Shown: positions 1-7,305 of the stretch, piece after piece
Position numbering within the stretch: position 1 is the stretch's first letter
How the letters are laid out: every line of letters begins with the position of its first letter
DNA from: Acidimicrobiaceae bacterium
Lineage (GTDB): Bacteria; Actinomycetota; Acidimicrobiia; Acidimicrobiales; Ilumatobacteraceae
Direction: 5' to 3'
Length of the DNA: 35,794 bases
Assembly: GCA_012269985.1 (NCBI GenBank)
Contig: JAAXJF010000098.1
Span: forward strand, 91,878 to 127,671
Notes under the pieces: generated by a model
Seen by the model: only the letters and a program-made list of their open reading frames with translations
Database searches by the model: none
What the model was told of the DNA's origin: nothing
Translations under genes and position numbers: made by a program

Positions 1-202
1 CCTGCGAACCAGCAAGCGGGCGGGCGGCTGAACGCATCGACGTCGTAGTACGACTTGGAACCGAGCCTTGCAAGCGAGCGAGTTGGCGGTTGAAGTCGGT
101 CACTGACGAGTTGGGGCGGTTCTCGAAGCGCGACCGAAGTAACGGTGGCAACAGCACGGCAGCCCAGGCTGCGGCGACGATAAGAAGTACGAGTTCACCC
201 AT
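1..202 (-). CDS. Small actinobacterial membrane protein, 5' part only
   Basis: The reading frame starts with ATG at 202 and runs off the left edge, giving about 67 residues. The protein opens MGELVLLIVAAAWAAVLLPP, a single N-terminal membrane helix at about residues 3-20, followed by a basic stretch containing RSRFENRPNSSV. I recognise this opening (one helix, then 'LLRSR.ENRPNSSV.DF...L') from a conserved but uncharacterised actinobacterial membrane protein often found near galU, moeA and moaC. Here it follows moaC in the same direction, 101 bases downstream, and promoter-like hexamers lie in that gap, so it may be transcribed separately. No strong Shine-Dalgarno sequence precedes the ATG. 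The function is unknown and the C-terminus is not visible. Confidence 0.7.
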   Translation of the reverse strand, partial: MGELVLLIVAAAWAAVLLPPLLRSRFENRPNSSVTDFNRQLARLQGSVPSRTTTSMRSAARPLAGSQ

Positions 203-238
203 GAGTTAAGACTTTTTAGGCCATGACCAGATGACCAA

Positions 239-276
239 GTGTTACAAATATACGACAATTATGACAAGAACAGCAA
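239..276 (-). promoter_or_regulatory. Candidate promoter(s) in AT-rich gap before the membrane-protein gene
   Basis: On the minus strand, TTGTCA (267-262) is followed after 17 bases by TAACAC (244-239). An overlapping alternative is TTGCTG (276-271), 18 bases, then TATATT (252-247). The tract is clearly more AT-rich than its surroundings. It lies between the moaC stop and the ATG at 202. Only hexamer resemblance supports this call. Confidence 0.35.
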
Positions 277-303
277 CGCGTACTGGGGATCATGTGTCGG
301 GCG

Positions 304-783
304 TCACTCCGATCGGAGAAAGTCTCCTGAGTGGCCACCCGACTTCTCGATGAGCATGACATCGCTAATCACCATCGCCCGATCGAGAGCCTTACACATG
401 TCATAAATCGTGAGCGCAGCGGCCGTGCACGCATGGAGCGCTTCCATCTCCACCCCGGTCGGTCCCGTGGTCTCCACCACGGCCTCAATCACCACCGAAG
501 ATTCTTCAACGGTGAGATCGACAGCTACCTTGCTCAACAGCAATGGGTGGCAGAGCGGAATGATCTCGGCAGTGCGCTTCGCTGCCTGAATACCAGCGAC
601 CCGAGCGACAGCGAGCACGTCACCCTTTCTCACATCTCCGTCAGCGATCGCAGCAGCTGTCGTCGCCTCCATTGCAACCACACAACGTGCGACCGCCCGG
701 CGCCGAGTCGCATCTTTGTCGCCCACGTCAACCATATGAGCGGCACCAGACTCGTCAAGGTGGGTGAAACCAGCGTCGTTCAT
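304..783 (-). CDS. moaC: Cyclic pyranopterin monophosphate synthase MoaC
   Basis: MoaC converts the MoaA product, 3',8-cyclo-7,8-dihydro-GTP, to cyclic pyranopterin monophosphate in molybdenum cofactor synthesis, in the cytoplasm. The 159-residue protein begins [20 protein letters not shown], the typical family N-terminus. It contains [10 protein letters not shown], the ATGP-type segment [14 protein letters not shown] and the catalytic-region motif TIYDMCKA, and ends with [10 protein letters not shown]. The length is normal. I chose the ATG at 783 rather than an in-frame codon at 807, because GGAGG lies four bases upstream of 783 and homology starts there. It sits 24 bases downstream of moaA and forms an operon with moeA and moaA. 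Confidence 0.96.
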   Translation of the reverse strand: MNDAGFTHLDESGAAHMVDVGDKDATRRRAVARCVVAMEATTAAAIADGDVRKGDVLAVARVAGIQAAKRTAEIIPLCHPLLLSKVAVDLTVEESSVVIEAVVETTGPTGVEMEALHACTAAALTIYDMCKALDRAMVISDVMLIEKSGGHSGDFLRSE

Positions 784-787
784 TTTG

Positions 788-792
788 CCTCC
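788..792 (-). promoter_or_regulatory. Shine-Dalgarno site fixing the moaC start
   Basis: GGAGG on the minus strand with a 4-base spacer before the ATG at 783. It supports this start over the longer reading frame beginning at 807. Confidence 0.75.
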
Positions 793-807
793 ACAGCCAA
801 CCCGCAC

Positions 808-1806
808 CTAACCGCCGATTTGACTCATCGTTCGCGCCGGCCGGGTAAATGTCACTTGGTTGATCTGGTGACCTGCCCACTTTGTCGCAACTGCAGAGAT
901 GATCTTGTCTGCGATCTCGTCATCGGTGGCACCACCTCGCAACAGTGACCGAAGATCAAACTCATCGGTCGCAAACAAACACGTCCTGAACTGCCCTTCT
1001 GCCGTTAAGCGCACGCGATCACAGTCACCGCAGAATGGCTTTGTCACCGATGGGATAACCCCAACCGAGCCAAGCCCATCGACGTAACGCCAGCGGTCAG
1101 CGGGAGCCGCCCCGCGGGCCGCAACAGGTTCAAGAGGGAACTCAGCATTGATCGCCTCAACAATTTCATCTTGACCGACAACTTTGTCGTTACCCCACTC
1201 ACCTGATGCATCGAGCGGCATGAACTCAATAAACCTGACCTCAACACCACGCTCCCGACCAAAACGAGCCAGGTCGACGATCTCATCATCGTTCACACCA
1301 CGCTCGATGACCGCGTTGACCTTCACCGGGTCAAAACCGGCATCACGAGCGGCATCGATACCGGCAAGCACCCGATCAAGTTCATCTCGTCGAGTCATCT
1401 CTGCAAAGCGTGAGCGATCGAGCGTGTCAAGACTTATATTGAGACGCCGTAACCCCGCTGCCTTCAAGTCTCCTGCAAGAGCGGTCAGCCGCGAAGCGTT
1501 CGTCGTCATCGCAAGGTCGACGCCAAGGTGCGACAACTTTTCAACGAGCGTGACAATCCCGGCCCGCACCGTCGGCTCTCCACCCGTGAGACGGATTCCC
1601 TCAACCCCAAAACGCTGAACGAAGAGTGCCGAGATTCGCTCGATTTCTTCAAAACTCAGCACATCGTCACGATCGAGCCATTCCATACCTTCTTCGGGCA
1701 TGCAATACGTGCAGCGGAAGTTACAGCGATCAGTCACCGAGATGCGGAGATCTCGGATCACCCGCCCAAACGGGTCGACAAGATCGCGCTGCACTGCGTT
1801 CATCAC
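808..1806 (-). CDS. moaA: GTP 3',8-cyclase MoaA (radical SAM)
   Basis: MoaA carries out the first step of molybdenum cofactor synthesis, radical rearrangement of GTP to 3',8-cyclo-7,8-dihydro-GTP. The 332-residue protein has the N-terminal radical-SAM cluster motif in RCNFRCTYCMPEEGMEW and the C-terminal second [4Fe-4S] motif in CGDCDRVRLTAEGQFRTC (CxxC, 13 residues, C). The SAM-binding RLTGGEPTVR is present, and the chain ends with the di-glycine tail (SQIGG) that the family needs for activity. The start is GTG at 1806 or ATG at 1803. Either way it lies next to the moeA stop (1808-1810), so translation is probably coupled. Complete, with all cluster cysteines present. Confidence 0.97.
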   Translation of the reverse strand: MMNAVQRDLVDPFGRVIRDLRISVTDRCNFRCTYCMPEEGMEWLDRDDVLSFEEIERISALFVQRFGVEGIRLTGGEPTVRAGIVTLVEKLSHLGVDLAMTTNASRLTALAGDLKAAGLRRLNISLDTLDRSRFAEMTRRDELDRVLAGIDAARDAGFDPVKVNAVIERGVNDDEIVDLARFGRERGVEVRFIEFMPLDASGEWGNDKVVGQDEIVEAINAEFPLEPVAARGAAPADRWRYVDGLGSVGVIPSVTKPFCGDCDRVRLTAEGQFRTCLFATDEFDLRSLLRGGATDDEIADKIISAVATKWAGHQINQVTFTRPARTMSQIGG

Positions 1807-1807
1807 C

Positions 1808-3019
1808 TCAGGATAGAAGGAGAAGCACAGCTACTTCTCCCCCTACGGGCACCCCATCACCATCGGGAACGACAGCAATCGCCGTCGCCGACGACGTTGC
1901 AGCAAGTTGATGGCTTCCCTGAGCCCGAACCGGCACCACATGGCAACGCCCATCGTCAGCAAATTCAGCTTGCACCCGCAACAAATGCGTCTTGCCGTCT
2001 GGTCGCCGCTCAAGGGCAACATCGACGATCCCGACGACGCTCGGGCGAGCTAATCGAGGCGAACCCATCATCTGTTTCAGCGCCGGACGAGTGAACATCT
2101 CAAAACTCACAAACGAGCTGACCGGGTTGCCAGGAAGACCGAACACCGGCGTGCCGTCGAGCAGCCCGAAGGAGAATGGCTTCGCCGCCTTAATTACCAC
2201 CAGCAACCAACTCATGTCAGCGATACGGCCCACCACCGCTTTCACAACGTCAGAATCACCCATCGACACACCGCCACTCGATACGACAACGTCATAGTCG
2301 GCAGCAGCAGACCGCAACACTCGCTCAAGTTCGACCTCGTCATCTCGAACGGTTCCAAGATCAATCACCTCGCACCCTGCATCGCGCAACGCAACTGCAA
2401 GCATCCGACGATTGCTCTCACGGATCTCCCCCGGCGCGAGCGGACGACCATCATCGACGAGTTCGTCGCCGGTCGATAGCACGGCGGCTCTCACCTTCGG
2501 ATACACCGACACGGTGAGCGCATTGACCATCGCCAGCACTCCTAACACCGGAGGAGTGATGAACGTTCCTGCAGGCAACACGACTTCACCAGGGCGCACA
2601 TCGTCACCCGCAGGACGCACGGCGTCTCCGGGCTTCACGCTTGATGACAATCGAACGACATCGTCGCCGACCATTTCAGAATCTTCCACCATGACAACGG
2701 CGTCGGCCCCAGCCGGAATGGGTGCCCCCGTCATGATCCTGATCGCTTCACCACGAGCCAAGACTCGATCGGTTGCCGTGCCCGCGGCGACTTCACCGAC
2801 GACCTGAAGATCAACGGGCTCATCATTCGCAGCCGCGACATCGGCCGCAATGACGGCATACCCGTCGACAGCAGTGTTATCGAATGGTGGCACCAACTCG
2901 CTCGCAACAACGTCGGCGGCAAGCACCAACCCCGCAGTTTCTTCAAATGGCAAGTCAATTGGCGAGCGCGCCGGACAACGCTCAAGAACGAACGATTGGG
3001 CCTCTGGCAACGGAATCAC
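1808..3019 (-). CDS. moeA: Molybdopterin molybdenumtransferase MoeA
   Basis: MoeA inserts molybdate into adenylylated molybdopterin. With a GTG start at 3019 the protein has 403 residues, the usual length, and opens with IPLPEAQSFVLERCP like typical MoeA. Landmarks are PPFDNTAVDGYAV near the N-terminus, TGAPIPAGADAVVMVED, the MoCF-biosynthesis domain with VVSSGGVSMGDSDVVK, and GTPVFGLPGNPVSSFVSFEMF. The C-terminal beta-barrel domain IV is present. An in-frame upstream ATG at 3136 would add 39 residues but would run into the opposing gene at 3072, so I reject it. The gene is first in a moeA-moaA-moaC run, with two-base or smaller spacing to moaA. Confidence 0.95.
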   Translation of the reverse strand: MIPLPEAQSFVLERCPARSPIDLPFEETAGLVLAADVVASELVPPFDNTAVDGYAVIAADVAAANDEPVDLQVVGEVAAGTATDRVLARGEAIRIMTGAPIPAGADAVVMVEDSEMVGDDVVRLSSSVKPGDAVRPAGDDVRPGEVVLPAGTFITPPVLGVLAMVNALTVSVYPKVRAAVLSTGDELVDDGRPLAPGEIRESNRRMLAVALRDAGCEVIDLGTVRDDEVELERVLRSAAADYDVVVSSGGVSMGDSDVVKAVVGRIADMSWLLVVIKAAKPFSFGLLDGTPVFGLPGNPVSSFVSFEMFTRPALKQMMGSPRLARPSVVGIVDVALERRPDGKTHLLRVQAEFADDGRCHVVPVRAQGSHQLAATSSATAIAVVPDGDGVPVGGEVAVLLLLS

Positions 3020-3071
3020 AACTCTGACCGTACCGCGAGTCGGGCGGCCTTGCGCACGGCAGACTGGACAG

Positions 3072-3620
3072 GTGAGCGCGTTCACCCCGTTTCCTGCCGA
3101 TGGATTCACGGCCCGATGGGATACGTGGGATGGCACTCATCACGAGGAACTCACGCTCCGCTGGGAAAACGAAGCGTGGACTGCCTTGGGGATGGTGAGC
3201 CGAGAACAGATTCAATATGTCGTTCGCCTCTCACCGATGTGGGAAATCCGACAATTTCTTCTCTTCCGCGATCTTGATGAACCCGATCTTTGGCTTGGCA
3301 CCGACGGCCAAGGGCGCTGGGGTGAAATGAACGGAGCGCATCGCCCAGAACTCGATGGATGCACCGACCTGGCACTCGGCTGCACGCCGTTCGATTATCT
3401 CGTTCCCGCTCGCCGAAATCAGCCGGCTGTCGACGGCGCAGCAATCATTCAGGCCATTGAGGTCGATGTTGAAACTCTCGGACTCACCGTTGGGTTTCGT
3501 CACTATCACCGCCGGAGCGACACGACATTTCACGTCGAACACCTTGGGGAGATCACCGAGTTTTCTGTCGACGTCTACGGCCTCCCGCTCGATATCGAAG
3601 GAGCATTCCGCCGGAGATGA
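3072..3620 (+). CDS. Putative glycolipid-binding family protein (PF06475-like)
   Basis: The predicted protein has 182 residues from a GTG at 3072. It shows the features I associate with the PF06475 'putative glycolipid-binding' family: an opening RW..WDGTHHEELTLRW, a middle W.IRQFLLFRDL, then GRW and the signature LDGCTDLALGCTPFDYLVPARR, followed by beta-rich sequence with YHRR and a C-terminal DVYGLP. There is no signal peptide or membrane helix, so it is likely cytoplasmic. Biochemical function is not established for this family. It diverges from moeA with a 52-base gap and ends 6 bases before the converging galU stop. An ORF extension upstream to 2850 overlaps moeA and is not family-like. 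Confidence 0.8.
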   Translation: MSAFTPFPADGFTARWDTWDGTHHEELTLRWENEAWTALGMVSREQIQYVVRLSPMWEIRQFLLFRDLDEPDLWLGTDGQGRWGEMNGAHRPELDGCTDLALGCTPFDYLVPARRNQPAVDGAAIIQAIEVDVETLGLTVGFRHYHRRSDTTFHVEHLGEITEFSVDVYGLPLDIEGAFRRR

Positions 3621-3626
3621 CCGGCG

Positions 3627-4499
3627 TCACGAGCGATGTCGTTCAACAATGTCGCGAAGGTCGCTATCTAACCCTTCGACCCCGTCACCGAGCAATGCCG
3701 TTTCCACTGCAGCGGTGAGAAAGCCTGCTGGAGTTCCTGTATCCCAACGGTTCACCATGGTTTCGACCCCATGCAATGGTGAACGCTGCGCCTGAGCGCG
3801 GATCGCATCAGTGAGTTGAAGTTCACCACCAGCTCCGGGGGTGAGTTGGGCAATCTCTCTAAAAATGTCAACCGTCAAGACGTATCGACCAATGATGATC
3901 AACGAGCTCGGCGCTTCGTCGATCGCCGGCTTCTCAACAAGATCGCCAACCTTTACGACTCCATCAACCATCTCTGCTTGGGGCGCAACAACCCCGTAGG
4001 CCGAGACTTCCGAGCGGTCAACCTCCATTAACCCAACAACGCTGCCTGAAGTCGTTGTGCAGACGTCAATCATCTTCTGAAGGAATTGCGACCCGCCCAT
4101 GATTTCGTCAGGGAGCGACACGACAAACGCGTCACCATCGACAACGCTGGACGCACACCCCACGGCGTGTCCGAGACCCTTGGGATCTTCTTGGTGAACA
4201 ATGCTCACCCTCCAATCTCGCCCGATCGATGCGAGACGATCAGCCATGGCATCGTTCCCCTTTGCACGCAACATGCGTTCGAGATCTGGACGAGCAGCGA
4301 AATACTGCTCAAGCGCAGGCTTTGCGCTACTGCCGACGATGACGACGTGATCGATTCCTGCGCCAACAGCCTCATCGATCACCAACTGAATCGCAGGGGT
4401 GTCTCCGATCGGCATGAGTTCTTTTGGCACCGCCTTCGTTGCCGGAAGAAACCGCGTGCCAAGCCCGGCTGCTGGGATGACGAGAGTTCGTACCTCCAC
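3627..4499 (-). CDS. galU: UTP-glucose-1-phosphate uridylyltransferase GalU
   Basis: GalU makes UDP-glucose from UTP and glucose-1-phosphate for envelope polysaccharides and glycolipids. The 290-residue protein has the nucleotidyltransferase signature LVIPAAGLGTRFLPATKAVP at the N-terminus, then KELMPIGDTPAIQLVIDEAV, the HQEDPKGLGHAV segment, and SLPDEIMGG with the metal-binding Asp. The GTG at 4499 starts the protein at VEVRTLVIPAAG as expected; an in-frame ATG at 4619 would add 40 unrelated residues and overlap the divergent gene at 4527. GalU next to moeA/moaC is a conserved actinobacterial arrangement. Confidence 0.96.
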   Translation of the reverse strand: MEVRTLVIPAAGLGTRFLPATKAVPKELMPIGDTPAIQLVIDEAVGAGIDHVVIVGSSAKPALEQYFAARPDLERMLRAKGNDAMADRLASIGRDWRVSIVHQEDPKGLGHAVGCASSVVDGDAFVVSLPDEIMGGSQFLQKMIDVCTTTSGSVVGLMEVDRSEVSAYGVVAPQAEMVDGVVKVGDLVEKPAIDEAPSSLIIIGRYVLTVDIFREIAQLTPGAGGELQLTDAIRAQAQRSPLHGVETMVNRWDTGTPAGFLTAAVETALLGDGVEGLDSDLRDIVERHRS

Positions 4500-4526
4500 G
4501 TGTCCGACGATATCCTGCGAACTGCC

Positions 4527-4853
4527 ATGCCAACTTACGTATACAAATTCGTTGACACCGGAGAGACCATCGAGGTGCAGCAGTCGTTTAGCGATGATGC
4601 ACTTACCGAATATGCCCATCCCGATTCAGGCGAGGTGCTTGCGGTAAAGAAAGTCTTTCAGCCGGTTGGTGTGACATTTAAGGGTGGCGGCTTTTACAAA
4701 AACGACAGTCGAGGAGGATCGTCAAGCAAGTCAACCTCCTCGACGTCGAGCACGCCAAGCTCGTCAACTTCGTCTGATTCGTCTGCGTCATCTGACACCT
4801 CATCATCGTCGACCTCAACGAGTTCGTCGACGACGTCGTCAACAAGCAATTGA
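4527..4853 (+). CDS. FmdB-like regulatory protein lacking the zinc-ribbon cysteines
   Basis: The 108-residue product starts MPTYVYKFVDTGETIEV, matching the opening of FmdB-family proteins (PF09723), and keeps the family's KKVFQPVGVTFKGGGFYKND ending. Typical members have two CxxC pairs forming a zinc ribbon; here there is no cysteine at all, and the second pair is replaced by AHPDSG. Residues 65-108 are almost entirely Ser and Thr. The family name comes from a putative regulator of formamidase genes, but the role in actinobacteria is not established. Divergent from galU with 27 bases between starts. An upstream in-frame extension to 4086 overlaps galU and is rejected. Confidence 0.85.
   Translation: MPTYVYKFVDTGETIEVQQSFSDDALTEYAHPDSGEVLAVKKVFQPVGVTFKGGGFYKNDSRGGSSSKSTSSTSSTPSSSTSSDSSASSDTSSSSTSTSSSTTSSTSN
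4719..4850 (+). repeat. Ser/Thr low-complexity coding tract
   Basis: About 132 bases of irregular TCG/TCA/ACG/AGC triplets encode the disordered Ser/Thr tail of the FmdB-like protein (residues 65-108). Such tails often vary in length between strains. The low complexity could also create spurious ORFs on the other strand. Confidence 0.75.
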
Positions 4854-4873
4854 CCTGACATCGTGGTCGCGTC

Positions 4874-5098
4874 ATGGCGAGCCCCCAACACTTCCCCACT
4901 TCCTCTCACCTGCGGGTTGTACGCCTGCGCACAGCGCTCATCAATCGAGCTTCACAGGCACGACGGTGGCGAGCCCAACATCCGCTCATCGTTGACGTCG
5001 CCACCGTGCTCACCGCACTCACTCTGTTCGCACTGTTGATGGCAGATCGTCAGCGCCTCGTGCAAGAACTTGCATGCGCTACCGGCAACTCGCGGTAA
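4874..5098 (+). CDS. Possible small single-pass membrane protein
   Basis: A 74-residue reading frame lies 20 bases after the FmdB-like gene and ends 26 bases before the converging uppP stop. The N-terminal half is basic (RVVRLRTALINRASQARRWRAQ) and is followed by one hydrophobic segment, VDVATVLTALTLFALLMA, then a short tail. Basic-then-hydrophobic order would suit a signal anchor. In several actinobacteria the gene after fmdB encodes a longer membrane-anchored SAF-domain protein; the present frame could be a shortened relative, but I see no SAF domain. No clear Shine-Dalgarno site is present. I do not recognise a family. Confidence 0.4.
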   Translation: MASPQHFPTSSHLRVVRLRTALINRASQARRWRAQHPLIVDVATVLTALTLFALLMADRQRLVQELACATGNSR

Positions 5099-5124
5099 AA
5101 GAACTCGACGGCAACTTCCGGCGA

Positions 5125-5940
5125 CTAACGGTACGCCACAACGAGCACGACCACACCGAGAATGACTCGGTAGACGACGAACGGCGTGAATGAGCGAGTC
5201 TGCACGAACCGCAACAACCCTGCCACCGCAAGCCAACCCGACAGAAGCGACGTCACGCCACCGACCACCATCGCTCCGGCCAACCCGTCTGGAACACCGT
5301 CTGACACCAGTTGCGCCATCTCATACACGAACGCGCCGAAGATCACCGGAATGCCCATCACGAACGAAAAGCGAACCGCTGCCTCACGCTCAAGCCCGAG
5401 CAACCTGCCCGCCGAGATCGTGATCCCTGAACGCGAGGTTCCAGGGTTCAAAGCGAGCACCTGAGCACACCCGATCGTGGTTGCGTCGCGCAACGTCAAC
5501 GACTGCAATGGTCGTTTCTGCGCTGCCCGGTCAGCAACCAACAGCAAGAGCCCAAATCCAATCAATGACCAACCGATGACTTTCGGAGTTCCCAGACGCT
5601 CATCGATCCACGAGTTCAGCACCAGGCCAGCAACTGAAGCCGGTATCGCCGACACGATGAACAGCCATGCCAGCCGCCCCTCGGTCGATGCTGTCGACCG
5701 ATTCCTCGCTGCATGAAGACCGTCGACGACATAGCGGCGAAGATCGTGACGAAAATGCACAACCACTGCGAGCAATGTTCCGAAATGCAACGCAACGTCA
5801 AACGCTTGAGCAGCTGAGCCTTCAGGGCGACTCCACCCAACTGCTCGAGGGACAAGTTCAAGGTGTCCGCTTGACGAGATCGGCAAGAACTCGGTAAAGC
5901 CCTGCACGAGGCCGAGCACGAGCGCGTGGAACATATCCAA
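5125..5940 (-). CDS. uppP: Undecaprenyl-diphosphatase UppP (BacA)
   Basis: UppP dephosphorylates undecaprenyl diphosphate on the outer face of the membrane, regenerating the lipid carrier for peptidoglycan and conferring bacitracin tolerance. The 271-residue polytopic protein has both catalytic motifs: the Glu-rich GLVQGFTEFLPISSSGHLEL near the N-terminus and LNPGTSRSGITISAGRLLGL in the middle. The length is normal. The TTG at 5940 gives MDMFHALVLG, like homologues; an ATG two codons later (5934) is possible. It follows pmbA by 3 bases, in the order tldD-pmbA-uppP, so all three probably share a transcript. Confidence 0.97.
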   Translation of the reverse strand: MDMFHALVLGLVQGFTEFLPISSSGHLELVPRAVGWSRPEGSAAQAFDVALHFGTLLAVVVHFRHDLRRYVVDGLHAARNRSTASTEGRLAWLFIVSAIPASVAGLVLNSWIDERLGTPKVIGWSLIGFGLLLLVADRAAQKRPLQSLTLRDATTIGCAQVLALNPGTSRSGITISAGRLLGLEREAAVRFSFVMGIPVIFGAFVYEMAQLVSDGVPDGLAGAMVVGGVTSLLSGWLAVAGLLRFVQTRSFTPFVVYRVILGVVVLVVAYR

Positions 5941-5943
5941 TGG

Positions 5944-7305
5944 CTATGAACTTCCTGACACCATCACATCACGAATGGCAAGCGACGGCGCCGATGCGCG
6001 CATCGGCAACCATTCGAGATCAGCACCAACCTCAACGATGTCGTTGAGAAGACGTTGAATCGTGCTCGCGATCGTGAACTCTCGAACCGGCTCGGCAATC
6101 GCTCCATTGCGAATCGACATCCCGGTTGCTCCAACAGAAAAATCGCCACTCACGGTGTTCACCCCCGAATGCAAACCGCTCACACCCTCGATCAGCACGC
6201 CGTCATCAATCGATGCGATGAGATCTGCCTGCGCCCGCTCACCTGCAACCAACTGCAATGCATGGCAACCAGCCGAAGGCGACCCCGCATATCCGCCTCG
6301 CAACGCGTTTCCTGTCGTGCCCTCACCCGCCCGTCGGGCCGAATAGCTGGAATGCACAAATCCGCGCAGCTCACCCTCATCGATCAACACATTGCGCCGG
6401 GCCGCAAGGCCCTCGCCATCAAGATCGGTTGCGGTGTAGGCCCGCCGATCGGTCGGATCATCAACCAAGGTGAATGTGGGGGCCGCAATCGATTCCCCCA
6501 CTCGATCAGCAAAAAGGCTTCGCCCTCGCACCACTGCATCGCCACTCAACGTTGAACCAATGATGCCCAAAAGTTGAGAGGCAACAAACGGGTCGAGCAC
6601 AACCGTCGTCGAGCGCGATGCCGGCTTTGTTGCACCCAGGAGGCGAGTCGCCCGGTCGACCCCATCACGAGCTGCACGTTCAACATCGAATTCTCCCGGG
6701 TGCGCCCCGACAGCAAAGCCAAAACCAGTTCGCGTGCCATCGGTGTCGTCGGCCAGTGTCGACACACTGAGGTAACACGAGTTTGATCGGCCGTATCGGC
6801 GAATACCCGTCGTCGTCACCACAAGACCTTCGCCACCGCCATCAACAAAATTGGTGTCATCAACACGAATTAGCGAATCGCGATCGAGCGTGATCTGTTC
6901 GAGCTTCTTCGCAAGTTCGATCTTGTCGGCGGTTGGATAACTCTCAAGCTCGTCGCTCCAAAGCTCCTGTTCGGTCACGTCGACGCCGTCGGGTTCGGCA
7001 AGGGCCGCCCACTCATCTACCGAACTAAAGCTCACATTTTCTCGAGCCTCAGCCAGCACCTGCGATGCGATCTCAGCATCGAGTGTTCCGGCGTGTGCGA
7101 ACCCGGTACGACCATCGTTGATCACCCTGATGCCAATTCCTGATGACATCGCTGACACAAAGTGCTCGACGTCGCCGTTATGAACCCGAACTTCAGTGCT
7201 CGAACCTCTTGAGATATAGACCTCGATCTGCTCGCTCGGGTTTGCGGTGTCGATTAACGAATCGGCAAGCGCGAACAGTTCTGAATTGCTATCAGACTCG
7301 CTCAC
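5944..7305 (-). CDS. pmbA: TldE/PmbA metalloprotease subunit
   Basis: PmbA (TldE) is the non-metal-binding partner of TldD; the heterodimer is a cytoplasmic protease that trims unfolded peptides, known for microcin B17 maturation and antitoxin degradation in enterobacteria. The 453-residue protein has the family layout: N-terminal domain with EVRVHNGDVEHF and GIGIRVI..GRTGFAHAG, and a C-terminal domain with RRNVLIDEGELRGFVHSSY and SGVNTVSGDFSVGATGMSIR. It lacks HExxxH, as expected for TldE. Its ATG overlaps the tldD stop by 4 bases. No microcin-like precursor peptide is evident nearby. Confidence 0.93.
   Translation of the reverse strand: MSESDSNSELFALADSLIDTANPSEQIEVYISRGSSTEVRVHNGDVEHFVSAMSSGIGIRVINDGRTGFAHAGTLDAEIASQVLAEARENVSFSSVDEWAALAEPDGVDVTEQELWSDELESYPTADKIELAKKLEQITLDRDSLIRVDDTNFVDGGGEGLVVTTTGIRRYGRSNSCYLSVSTLADDTDGTRTGFGFAVGAHPGEFDVERAARDGVDRATRLLGATKPASRSTTVVLDPFVASQLLGIIGSTLSGDAVVRGRSLFADRVGESIAAPTFTLVDDPTDRRAYTATDLDGEGLAARRNVLIDEGELRGFVHSSYSARRAGEGTTGNALRGGYAGSPSAGCHALQLVAGERAQADLIASIDDGVLIEGVSGLHSGVNTVSGDFSVGATGMSIRNGAIAEPVREFTIASTIQRLLNDIVEVGADLEWLPMRASAPSLAIRDVMVSGSS

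Noticed and set aside
331-948. 205-residue plus-strand frame over moaC and moaA
   Set aside because: It is a shadow of two well-supported genes and has no recognisable domain.
3020-3136. N-terminal extension of moeA containing a CPVC pair
   Set aside because: The family start is at the GTG (3019); the extension overlaps the divergent gene at 3072 and has no family support.
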